DNA of 42,927 bases, taken from the IMG/VR virus record IMGVR_UViG_3300043331_000158, positions 1 through 42,927 of that record. The stretch is one strand, 5' to 3'. A model generated the notes under the pieces. The model did not search any database. It was not told the origin of the DNA and was given only the letters and a program-made list of their open reading frames with translations. Source of the stretch: a virus. Positions 1-5,314 of this stretch are shown here, piece after piece; position 1 is the first letter of the stretch; the number at the start of each line of letters is the position of its first letter. The translations under genes were made by a program, and so were the position numbers.

Positions 1-13
1 TCGCGATGTGCAT
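1..13 (-). CDS. Possible 5' end of a further leftward gene (partial)
   Basis: On the minus strand an ATG at 13-11 is preceded by a purine-rich stretch (GAAGGACAGAGAGAA) that could act as a ribosome binding site. The frame runs off the window after four codons, so no product can be named. It would be the next member of the leftward operon after the gene ending at 48. Confidence 0.25.
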
Positions 14-47
14 TTCTCTCTGTCCTTCAGTGCAGTTCTTGGGAAAC

Positions 48-332
48 TCACGCCACGCGCCGCCGCGCCATCGCCTCTTGTTCAAGCAGCAGTTTCTCTT
101 CCTCGCGCCATATGTACGCGAGCGCGTTGTAGAGCGGCTGGTCGCCAAACCACTTGGGCGGACTGTAGATGATCCGCTTGCGTTCGGATGACGCCAGCTC
201 ATAGAGTAGCTGCACACCATGCTCGCGGCGCTTCAGGTTGCTGGATTTCAGGGCATCGGCGATTTCGGCGCCGTTGTAGATGCGGTCGGATTCGGCCAGC
301 CAGGAAAGGTGGCGATCGCGGTGGTAGGTCAT
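48..332 (-). CDS. Hypothetical protein, 94 aa, leftward operon
   Basis: This is a 94-residue hydrophilic protein, rich in Arg, Glu and Leu, with no signal peptide or membrane segment. The middle carries helix-like text (residues 22-50) and the C-terminal third is a charged Glu/Arg helix. I do not recognise a family. Its ATG overlaps the stop of the upstream gene (329-511) by four bases, so the two are probably translationally coupled. It is the last complete gene of the leftward operon that starts near 2134, and is expected to be expressed early or in the lysogen. Confidence 0.6.
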   Translation of the reverse strand: MTYHRDRHLSWLAESDRIYNGAEIADALKSSNLKRREHGVQLLYELASSERKRIIYSPPKWFGDQPLYNALAYIWREEEKLLLEQEAMARRRVA

Positions 333-511
333 CGCGTTGCCTCCGGCCGCAGCTCTTCCAACTGACCCTTGAGGTCGGCGATGGCCTCTTCCTCGGTGGC
401 GCCAAAGCCCACTGGCGAGCCCTCGCCGTCGTAGGTGTCGTCATCCAGAGCCGACCAGTCGAAGGCGCGGCTGCCGATAGGAGGCGGGGCGTACTTGGTG
501 ACGATCTTCAC
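329..511 (-). CDS. Small conserved phage-type protein, 60 aa
   Basis: This is a 60-residue acidic protein that begins MKIVTKYAPPPIGSRAFDW and ends with an acidic helix containing EEEAIADLKGQLEEL. Small proteins with this layout (short beta-rich start, a Pro-rich Trp/Tyr segment, then an EAIADL helix) are familiar to me from many proteobacterial phages and plasmids, but no function is known. It sits three bases downstream of the 515-796 gene and overlaps the 48-332 gene by four bases. The length looks complete for this type. Confidence 0.65.
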   Translation of the reverse strand: MKIVTKYAPPPIGSRAFDWSALDDDTYDGEGSPVGFGATEEEAIADLKGQLEELRPEATR

Positions 512-514
512 GGC

Positions 515-796
515 TCACCCCTCCCGCCCGGCGCTCAGGTCGGCGAGCACGCCGCTGCGGGCAGGGCCTCGCCGCTCCACCGGGTCATCCATGTCGAGAT
601 CGCCCCGTCTCCCGAGCTGCTCCATGCTGTAGAGCAGCGACGCGTTGTAGGCGTCCTCGAAGGTGCGGGCCCGCAGGATCAGCTCGCCCTCGATCCGGTA
701 CTTGACCGTCCACTCCTTCAGGTCGTCCGCGACGTAGCGGGTGGGGCGAAGCTCAATGATGGGGGCGCAGATGGCCTTGGCGTCGTCGAAGGTCAT
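515..796 (-). CDS. Hypothetical protein, 93 aa
   Basis: This 93-residue protein has an alpha/beta first half (MTFDDAKAICAPIIELRP at the start, then alternating strands such as EWTVKYRIEGELILRA) and a polar, charged, probably disordered tail after residue 65. No family is recognised. It lies 14 bases downstream of the membrane peptide gene and three bases before the 60-aa gene, so it is inside the leftward operon. The ATG at 796 is preceded by GGGAGTACACCCCA, a plausible ribosome binding site. Confidence 0.6.
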   Translation of the reverse strand: MTFDDAKAICAPIIELRPTRYVADDLKEWTVKYRIEGELILRARTFEDAYNASLLYSMEQLGRRGDLDMDDPVERRGPARSGVLADLSAGREG

Positions 797-810
797 TGGG
801 GTGTACTCCC

Positions 811-1008
811 TTACGGCATGATGATGTTGAGGATGACGGCGGATACGATGAGGCCGAGCCCGAAGCCGACACCTAACGCCTGCGCGCGGCCGCGCCGACG
901 GCGTCTGGCGAGGCGGTCGCGAATGACGAAGTGGGGCGGGCTGCGGGGATCGTTGCGGCGCTCGACTGTCTCGACGAGCTGGCGAAGCGAGAGGGGGAGG
1001 TCGTTCAT
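811..1008 (-). CDS. Small single-span membrane protein, 65 aa
   Basis: I start this gene at the ATG at 1008, two bases after the stop of the glycosyltransferase gene. Longer upstream starts would run through that gene in another frame. The 65-residue product has a charged N-terminal half with an Arg-rich stretch (RDRLARRRRRGRAQ) and a C-terminal hydrophobic helix of about 20 residues (VGFGLGLIVSAVILNIIM). By the positive-inside rule the basic part should be cytoplasmic. It could be an accessory to the neighbouring glycosyltransferase or an exclusion-type membrane peptide, but nothing in the sequence proves either. Confidence 0.5.
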   Translation of the reverse strand: MNDLPLSLRQLVETVERRNDPRSPPHFVIRDRLARRRRRGRAQALGVGFGLGLIVSAVILNIIMP

Positions 1009-1010
1009 TG

Positions 1011-1787
1011 TCAGCACTCGTTCCAGAGAATGATCGCCGCCATCAGCACGCCAGCGGCAATGGGAAGCAGGCGCTGCAGGCGCGGGTAGTTGTCGAACAT
1101 GCCGACGCGGAGTTGCACCTTCTCGGCGCTGGTTCTCCCGGTGCGGAACGGGCGCTCCATGGCTCGCAGCAATCTCTTGAACCATGCGCGCCCATGCGTC
1201 TTGTGATGTGCGCTATCGTGTGCGATCACGGGGTTGGCCACCTGACCGACTTCGCGACCGGAGTATGTCAGGGGGATGTAGTGGAAGCGCACATCGGGCG
1301 AGGTCAGGAACGCCCAGATCATGCTGTGCTCGTCATGATTGAGCCCGTTGCTTTCGATCACATCAGCCCAACGGCGTAGGAATGTGCGAGCGCCTTCGAT
1401 TGGGCGGAGGATGACGACGCGCGAACTGGCCTCGGCGGCGATCCAGTGTTGCCACATCTTGCGCTTGCGCATGTTGCGCGCCAGGATCGTGATGCCCACG
1501 TCGCCCGCGATGTCAGCAACCTGTGCGATGTCGCCGCTAACGATGCAGTCCACGTCCATGAGCACAACCGTCTTGCCGGGGTAGGCGTCCATGGCTTCGA
1601 GCGCGACTATTGGCTTGCTCCGGGTGGACCAGACACTCTGAGCTGGCTTGGCGTAGAGGTGGAACGGCACGAAATGCTTGGCCAATCCTGCCGCGAATGC
1701 CCTGGCAAACGGCTCGTAGTTCGGTGTAAACCAGCCCACCGCGAGCCAGTCGCGCGTGATATCGGCCGAGATGAAATCCCCATTCAT
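1011..1787 (-). CDS. Putative GT-A fold glycosyltransferase
   Basis: I chose the ATG at 1787, which overlaps the DUF6197-like stop at 1784 by four bases and gives 258 residues. The larger open frame upstream only reads through DUF6197 in the wrong frame. A hydrophobic strand ending in LMDVDCIVSGD looks like the DxD metal/nucleotide-sugar motif of GT-A glycosyltransferases. It is followed by Trp/His-rich acceptor-side text and a late conserved-looking HD segment. The C-terminus has a hydrophobic patch before NEC. The protein probably transfers a sugar from a nucleotide donor in the cytoplasm, perhaps to lipopolysaccharide precursors or to phage DNA. Its position in the leftward operon fits expression in the lysogen. 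The exact family is uncertain. Confidence 0.6.
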   Translation of the reverse strand: MNGDFISADITRDWLAVGWFTPNYEPFARAFAAGLAKHFVPFHLYAKPAQSVWSTRSKPIVALEAMDAYPGKTVVLMDVDCIVSGDIAQVADIAGDVGITILARNMRKRKMWQHWIAAEASSRVVILRPIEGARTFLRRWADVIESNGLNHDEHSMIWAFLTSPDVRFHYIPLTYSGREVGQVANPVIAHDSAHHKTHGRAWFKRLLRAMERPFRTGRTSAEKVQLRVGMFDNYPRLQRLLPIAAGVLMAAIILWNEC

Positions 1788-2134
1788 GTCCGAGCCCCCG
1801 CGATGTACTTGTCGAACAGGGCGAGCACGGCGGCGTGGCCGTCGCGGGCGTCGTTGATGTCGAAGATCACTTCTAGGCCGTCTTCGGCCACGTCCGGGTG
1901 GACGTGGCAGGTGATGCGCCAGAGCGCGTCCATCTGTCCGGCTATGTCGAGGCCCATCTCGTAGGCGGCCCGTTCGATGGCGCCCGCGAAGCAGTAACTG
2001 ACGGCGTCGCCGGTATCGACATCGGTGGGCTTGCCGTCTACCCCCCGGCACATGGCGCCGCGGCACCACCTGTTGCGGTCGGAGATGATCTCCCGGGCGC
2101 GGGTGACGATCTGAATATCGAGGGGACGTGACAC
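1784..2134 (-). CDS. DUF6197-like protein
   Basis: The 116-residue product starts with GTG at 2134, nine bases after GGGAGG on the minus strand. It has a helix ending in REIISDRNRWCRGAMCR, a central Cys/Ala segment (VSYCFAGAIERAAYE) and a C-terminal part with FDINDARDGHAAVLALFD. This pattern of a Trp-Cys start, a Cys-containing small-residue helix and an ND-x-G-x5-ALFD end is how I remember the DUF6197 family, found in phages and actinobacteria and without known function. It is the first gene of the leftward operon, directly downstream of the PL-like promoter. Confidence 0.65.
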   Translation of the reverse strand: MSRPLDIQIVTRAREIISDRNRWCRGAMCRGVDGKPTDVDTGDAVSYCFAGAIERAAYEMGLDIAGQMDALWRITCHVHPDVAEDGLEVIFDINDARDGHAAVLALFDKYIAGART

Positions 2135-2165
2135 GCTTGAGCCTCCCTTGTTCGGCGCAGGGAGG

Positions 2166-2194
2166 AATTTGCCTCACAGGCGAAAAGCCGTCAA
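2166..2194 (-). promoter_or_regulatory. PL-like leftward early promoter
   Basis: Read on the minus strand, TTGACG (2194-2189) and CAAATT (2171-2166) are separated by 17 bases, a good sigma70 layout. The operator at 2168-2184 covers the spacer and the -10 element, so a bound repressor would block RNA polymerase. The element is almost the same as the rightward promoter at 2971-3000, both starting TTGACGGC. It would drive the genes from 2134 leftward. Confidence 0.65.
2168..2184. promoter_or_regulatory. Operator OL-a (17-bp palindrome)
   Basis: TTTGCCTCACAGGCGAA is an imperfect palindrome of 8-bp half-sites around a central base. It shares the half-site consensus WTYGYCTC with the sites at 2202, 2982 and 3013. 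It lies inside the PL-like promoter. The centre (2176) is 34 bases from the next operator centre (2210). Confidence 0.65.
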
Positions 2195-2201
2195 GCTATT
2201 T

Positions 2202-2218
2202 TTCGCCTCTGAGACGAA
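2202..2218. promoter_or_regulatory. Operator OL-b (17-bp palindrome)
   Basis: TTCGCCTCTGAGACGAA is a near-perfect palindrome and the most symmetrical of the set. It lies just upstream of the PL-like -35 element and just after the repressor-gene terminator. A dimeric helix-turn-helix protein is the expected ligand. Confidence 0.65.
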
Positions 2219-2253
2219 AAATCCGCCACCGGTCGGTTCCGGGTGGCGGATTT
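2217..2253 (-). terminator. Rho-independent terminator of the repressor gene
   Basis: On the minus strand a 12-bp stem (AAATCCGCCACC paired with GGTGGCGGATTT, 2242-2253 and 2219-2230) with an 11-base loop is followed by a run of T ending at 2217. It stands 22 bases after the repressor stop and ends where the PL-like control region begins, so it would insulate the leftward operon from repressor transcription. Confidence 0.75.
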
Positions 2254-2274
2254 GCCACTCTTAGGCGACTGCTT

Positions 2275-2889
2275 TTATTCTGGGGGAAGAACTGCGATGA
2301 TGGGTCGGCAGTTCATAACTTCCTCGTTGAGCATCGGCGGCGCGTTGTGGATGGTGAGGTTGTAGACGCCAGAGCGCGCCCCCCGCTCGATGCGTCTGAT
2401 CATGCCAACGCCGTCCGGCATCAGGATGTGGCACTCGCGCCCGATGCCCACAGAGGGGTCCTCTGGCGTCTTCGGGCAAATGAGAAGCGTGCCCGCATCA
2501 TAGCGCGGGTAGAGGCTCTGCCCCTCTACAAGAAGCGCTATGGCATCACCCATCGCGAGCGGGATCCGCACCTTGGTACGCTTTGCGGTGCTGTCCTGAC
2601 CATGGGGCCTAAGTATGCCGTTTGGGCCGACAACTCCGAATATCGGCACCTCCTGCCACGCGTTGGAGGTGTCCAGAAGCTCCGCCGGCTTGACGCCCAA
2701 CGCGGCGGCAATCTTCCTGAGTGATGAGGCCGTAAAGCCCTTCTTGTGGTTTTCGATGTTGTTGACGTGGCCCGTGCTCAGGCCAGCCTTCTCGGCCAGC
2801 AGCTCCACGGTCATGTCCCGCTCCTTTCTCAATGCCTTAATGCGGTTAGGAATTATCCCCAGGTCTTCCTCGTCGCCAGCATTCGACAT
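2275..2889 (-). CDS. CI-like phage repressor (XRE HTH + S24-type domain)
   Basis: The ATG at 2889 follows GGGAGGG on the minus strand and gives 204 residues. Residues 14-72 form an XRE-type DNA-binding domain, with the helix-turn-helix at about 27-46. Residues about 80-200 form a LexA/CI-type C-terminal domain, with the motif VEGQSLYPRYDAG holding the Ser (125). The Lys expected in the RxERG strand is replaced by Arg (165), and the linker (VPIFGVVGPNG) has no Ala-Gly pair. Self-cleavage after DNA damage therefore looks unlikely, although dimerisation should be intact. The gene is divergent from the Cro-like gene and flanked on both sides by matching operators. It most likely maintains lysogeny by blocking PL and PR. 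Confidence 0.85.
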   Translation of the reverse strand: MSNAGDEEDLGIIPNRIKALRKERDMTVELLAEKAGLSTGHVNNIENHKKGFTASSLRKIAAALGVKPAELLDTSNAWQEVPIFGVVGPNGILRPHGQDSTAKRTKVRIPLAMGDAIALLVEGQSLYPRYDAGTLLICPKTPEDPSVGIGRECHILMPDGVGMIRRIERGARSGVYNLTIHNAPPMLNEEVMNCRPIIAVLPPE

Positions 2890-2916
2890 GAGCGTCCCTC
2901 CCTGTGTGGCACGCCC

Positions 2917-2944
2917 ACCATAGACAACACCTATGACCGTTGAA
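2917..2944 (-). promoter_or_regulatory. Candidate promoter for the repressor gene (PRM-like)
   Basis: On the minus strand TTCAAC (2944-2939) and TATGGT (2922-2917) are 16 bases apart, pointing to the repressor start at 2889. A half-operator (CAGGCGAT, 2957-2964) lies just upstream of the -35 element, where it could act in autoregulation like lambda OR3 or OR2. The match to consensus is modest. Confidence 0.4.
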
Positions 2945-2970
2945 GGAACACCCCCACAGGCGATTTTTGC

Positions 2971-3000
2971 TTGACGGCGAATTCGCCTCTGAGGCAATAT
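2971..3000 (+). promoter_or_regulatory. PR-like rightward early promoter
   Basis: TTGACG (2971-2976) and CAATAT (2995-3000) are 18 bases apart. The operator at 2982-2998 fills the spacer and overlaps the -10 element, and a second operator follows at 3013. The first eight bases are identical to those of the leftward promoter at 2194, so the two early promoters look like copies of one module. It would transcribe the Cro-like gene and the rightward early genes. Confidence 0.65.
2982..2998. promoter_or_regulatory. Operator OR-a
   Basis: TTCGCCTCTGAGGCAAT is a 17-bp palindrome matching the other operators. It lies inside the PR-like promoter. A degenerate half-site, CAGGCGAT at 2957-2964, would be centred 34 bases upstream, the same spacing as between the two left operators. 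Confidence 0.65.
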
Positions 3001-3012
3001 GCAAATCACAGG

Positions 3013-3029
3013 TTCGTCTCTGAGGCAAT
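3013..3029. promoter_or_regulatory. Operator OR-b
   Basis: TTCGTCTCTGAGGCAAT differs from OR-a at a single base. Its centre is 31 bases from that of OR-a. It lies between the PR-like -10 element and the Cro-like start codon, so binding here could block transcription or translation of the Cro-like gene. Confidence 0.65.
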
Positions 3030-3038
3030 ACGCTCCCG

Positions 3039-3299
3039 ATGAAACTCCACGATTGGCTCGTGCAGAATTGCAGGTCGGCAACATGGCTCGCTGAGCAAGC
3101 CGAGTTGTCGGTCTCCTACGTCTACCGCCTGGTCGGAAGAGATGGGGTCGCCGAGCGCACGCCCTCAATCGAGACGTGCGCGAAGATCGCCAAGGTCACA
3201 GGTGGCGAAGTGACGGTGCTCGACTTCATGCCTCCGGAAGACCCGAAGCAAAAAAAGCGTGTCCGCCCTAGTCAGCGGGAGGTCTCCCGCGCCGCGTAG
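3039..3299 (+). CDS. Cro-like helix-turn-helix protein
   Basis: This is an 86-residue DNA-binding protein with a helix-turn-helix around residues 14-32 (ATWLAEQAELSVSYVYRLV). The C-terminal tail is basic (KQKKRVRPSQR). It is transcribed divergently from the repressor and is the first gene after the PR-like promoter, which is the position of lambda cro. The start at 3039 has no clear Shine-Dalgarno sequence, so translation may be weak or depend on a short leader. The likely role is to bind the same operators and shut off the repressor or early promoters in the lytic cycle. The 261 bases downstream (3300-3560) hold no convincing gene. Confidence 0.8.
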   Translation: MKLHDWLVQNCRSATWLAEQAELSVSYVYRLVGRDGVAERTPSIETCAKIAKVTGGEVTVLDFMPPEDPKQKKRVRPSQREVSRAA

Positions 3300-3560
3300 T
3301 AACGCGAAAAGTCTCAGTTGCATCGGTCAGCGTCCCCAACGTTTGTGCCGAGTGCGCCGGCTGGTCTCCCATGCTATCTGACGGTCCGCACGCAACCGCC
3401 GTCAGCCAATTGTCAGCTTACTGGTGCGGGTTGCGTTGTCAACCTGTTGGGCGCGCGTACACCGACCATTGGCGCTTGCGTGTGTTGATTATGCGACAGT
3501 TTGCGTTTCTGGGACGTGGCGTCGCGTTTGTGCGTTCAGCAGAACAACCTGGGGGCTGAC

Positions 3561-3884
3561 GTGACCAAGGCCGAGTGCATCCGGGAACTCTACAAGACGG
3601 GGGAGTACACCACGGCGCAGATCGCGGACGTGGTTGGGTGCCGCGAGGAATACGTGCGCGCCGTGCGCCAAAGAACGAACGAATCTGGGCAGCCGCAGTG
3701 CACTCCTGCTGACACCGCATACTACAAGCGGCGTGGTGCTGACCCGAACTATCGCAAGTGGCGGTCCGACCTTCAGTGCGAGCAGTACCATAACAACCCA
3801 AAGTACCGCGAGCGCCAGCTCGCCGCGTGCAGGAAGTGGTACGCGAAGAGCCGCAAGCGCGCCGCCGAGGTCCGCACGCCATGA
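3561..3884 (+). CDS. Small HTH-containing protein
   Basis: I start at the GTG at 3561, preceded by GGGGG. An ATG at 3501 in the same frame adds 20 residues with no coding character. The 107-residue product opens with a helix-turn-helix-like segment (TTAQIADVVGCREEYVRAV) and continues with a Tyr/Lys/Arg-rich tail that has several Cys and many aromatic residues. It may be a DNA-binding regulator of the early region. The stop codon overlaps the GcrA-like start (ATGA at 3881-3884), so the two are probably coupled. No closer family is recognised. Confidence 0.55.
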   Translation: MTKAECIRELYKTGEYTTAQIADVVGCREEYVRAVRQRTNESGQPQCTPADTAYYKRRGADPNYRKWRSDLQCEQYHNNPKYRERQLAACRKWYAKSRKRAAEVRTP

Positions 3885-4378
3885 GCCTTTGGACCCCAAC
3901 CGACGACGACCTGCTCCGCAAGCTCTGGGCTGACGGCCTGTCCTGCTCGCAGATCGGCATGAGGGTGAGGCGCAGCCGCAATGCCGTAATCGGCCGCGTG
4001 CATCGCCTCGGGCTCCCCGGCCGCGTCACGACATCCCGCATCACCTTCAAGCGGAGCGCGATCCCTCGCAAGGCCCGCCCGTTCATCATTGACGAGAAGC
4101 GCGGGCCAAGCCTGCCTGCAGCTCCGCTCCCGCCTCCCAATGCCGCCGACATCCCCCGCATCTCTTTCGAGAAGTTGGACCACCACCACTGCAAATGGCC
4201 GTGCGCGCCCGAGTGGATCAGCACCAGGGCGCCCTACTACTGCGGGGATCTCCGCATCCCCGGCAGCAGCTACTGCGACCATCATCTCCGGCGCTCCCGC
4301 GGTCTACCCGATCCGAGGCGCCCGGCGCCAGCGGCGCCCGTGCCGGCGGAAGCCGCGCCAGTCCTGGAGGCGGCGTGA
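3881..4378 (+). CDS. gcrA: GcrA-family transcription regulator
   Basis: The 165-residue product has the GcrA hallmark N-terminus: WTPTDDDLLRKLWADGLS, then QIGMRVRRSRNAVIGRVHRL (residues 4-43). The C-terminal part carries the matching Cys/His set CKWP...YYCG...SSYCDHH (residues 104-135), which in GcrA contacts the RNA polymerase sigma factor. GcrA of alphaproteobacteria works with sigma70 at promoters carrying GANTC sites methylated by CcrM. A phage copy could redirect host or phage transcription according to methylation. The ATG overlaps the upstream stop, and the downstream methyltransferase ATG overlaps this gene's stop, so three genes are coupled. The central region is Pro/Ala-rich and likely flexible. 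Confidence 0.85.
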   Translation: MSLWTPTDDDLLRKLWADGLSCSQIGMRVRRSRNAVIGRVHRLGLPGRVTTSRITFKRSAIPRKARPFIIDEKRGPSLPAAPLPPPNAADIPRISFEKLDHHHCKWPCAPEWISTRAPYYCGDLRIPGSSYCDHHLRRSRGLPDPRRPAPAAPVPAEAAPVLEAA

Positions 4379-5274
4379 TGCTCCGCGTCCTCGACATCTT
4401 TAGCGGTATCGGCGGCTTTAGCTTGGGGCTCGAACGGACGGGCGGCTTCAAGACGCAAGCCTTCTGCGAAATCGACCCATTCTGCCGCAAGGTCTTGGCG
4501 AAACATTGGCCGGATGTGCCCTGCTACGAAGATGTCCGAACCCTCACAGCTGACGCTCTTTCCCGAGACGGAATTGCCGTCGATGTCATCTGCGGGGGCT
4601 TCCCGTGCCAGGACGTTTCCTTTGCTGGCAGGCGAGCTGGCCTCGAAGGTGAGTGGTCTGGTCTCTGGTCAGAGTACCGGCGTCTTCTTGGCGAGCTACG
4701 ACCCCGCTTCGCAATCGCTGAGAACGTCCCAGGCTTGCTTAGTCTCGGGATGGCAAGAGTTCTCGGAGACCTTGCCGAGATCGGGTTTGATGCTGTCTGG
4801 GACTGTATACCAGCTTCCGCCATTGGCGCCCCTCACCAGAGAGACCGGGTTTGGATCGTTGCCCACGCCAGCGGCGAGGGGCGGTGGGTACAATCAGTCG
4901 GCGAGCTCGGGAGCAGCCATACGGCCGTCGCTCGAAATGATGGCGCGGCACAATCTTTGGCCGACGCCGACGGTCCAAGACGCCCACGGGAGAGATCGCC
5001 ACAACCAGCGCAATGGTGGCGTGATCCTATCGCTGCTGGGCGAGGCACGCCGCAGGACCTGGAGAACTCCGAGTGTAGGCGAGGCCAAGGTCTGCATGAC
5101 CGGGACGCAGAACCAAGTGATGCTGACCCATCAAGTTGGTGGGCAACTGAACCCGCAGTGGGTCGCGTGGCTGATGGGTTATCCGATCGAGTGGACCAGC
5201 TTAGAGCCTACGGCAACAGCGTCGTCCCGCAGATCCCGGAAATAATTGGCAGGGCGATCCTTGAAGCAGCGTAG
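4378..5274 (+). CDS. dcm: DNA (cytosine-5) methyltransferase
   Basis: This 298-residue enzyme should transfer a methyl group from S-adenosylmethionine to C5 of cytosine in phage or host DNA. Conserved motifs appear in order: motif I DIFSGIGGFSLGL (6-18), the catalytic loop GGFPCQDVS with Cys77, ENV (115-117), QRDRVWIVA (154-162), and motif X YGNSVVPQIPEIIGRAI near the end. The variable target-recognition part is short and low in complexity (165-255). The ATG at 4378 overlaps the GcrA-like stop. Almost the whole second half is also open in the +1 frame (4532-5245, listed separately). It may protect the phage from restriction or act with the GcrA-like protein. All catalytic motifs look intact. 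Confidence 0.88.
   Translation: MLRVLDIFSGIGGFSLGLERTGGFKTQAFCEIDPFCRKVLAKHWPDVPCYEDVRTLTADALSRDGIAVDVICGGFPCQDVSFAGRRAGLEGEWSGLWSEYRRLLGELRPRFAIAENVPGLLSLGMARVLGDLAEIGFDAVWDCIPASAIGAPHQRDRVWIVAHASGEGRWVQSVGELGSSHTAVARNDGAAQSLADADGPRRPRERSPQPAQWWRDPIAAGRGTPQDLENSECRRGQGLHDRDAEPSDADPSSWWATEPAVGRVADGLSDRVDQLRAYGNSVVPQIPEIIGRAILEAA
4532..5245 (+). CDS. Overlapping-frame gene inside the cytosine methyltransferase gene
   Basis: This frame is +1 relative to the methyltransferase and is open for 237 codons from the ATG at 4532 (an ATG at 4514 is also possible). It reads like a real phage family rather than a shadow: a start with SEPSQLTLFPE, repeated Trp/Leu-Pro-Thr-Pro motifs (SLPTPAA, LWPTPTVQDA, WRTPSVGEA), and an end with GGQLNPQWVAWLMGYPIEWT followed by a Ser/Arg-rich tail. 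I remember proteins with these motifs next to phage cytosine methyltransferases, usually called hypothetical or methylase-associated. The final codons come from the same bases that encode motif X of the methyltransferase. No membrane segment or catalytic motif is seen, and the function is unknown. Confidence 0.6.
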   Translation: MSEPSQLTLFPETELPSMSSAGASRARTFPLLAGELASKVSGLVSGQSTGVFLASYDPASQSLRTSQACLVSGWQEFSETLPRSGLMLSGTVYQLPPLAPLTRETGFGSLPTPAARGGGYNQSASSGAAIRPSLEMMARHNLWPTPTVQDAHGRDRHNQRNGGVILSLLGEARRRTWRTPSVGEAKVCMTGTQNQVMLTHQVGGQLNPQWVAWLMGYPIEWTSLEPTATASSRRSRK

Positions 5275-5314
5275 CGTCAGCGTGAGGGAAACAAAGAAAC
5301 AACAGGTAACGTAC

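Noticed and set aside
1011-2177. Single 388-residue protein covering the glycosyltransferase and upstream region
   Set aside because: The first 130 residues are an Arg/His/Pro-rich misreading of the DUF6197-like gene. The ATG at 1787 with its stop overlap is the better start.
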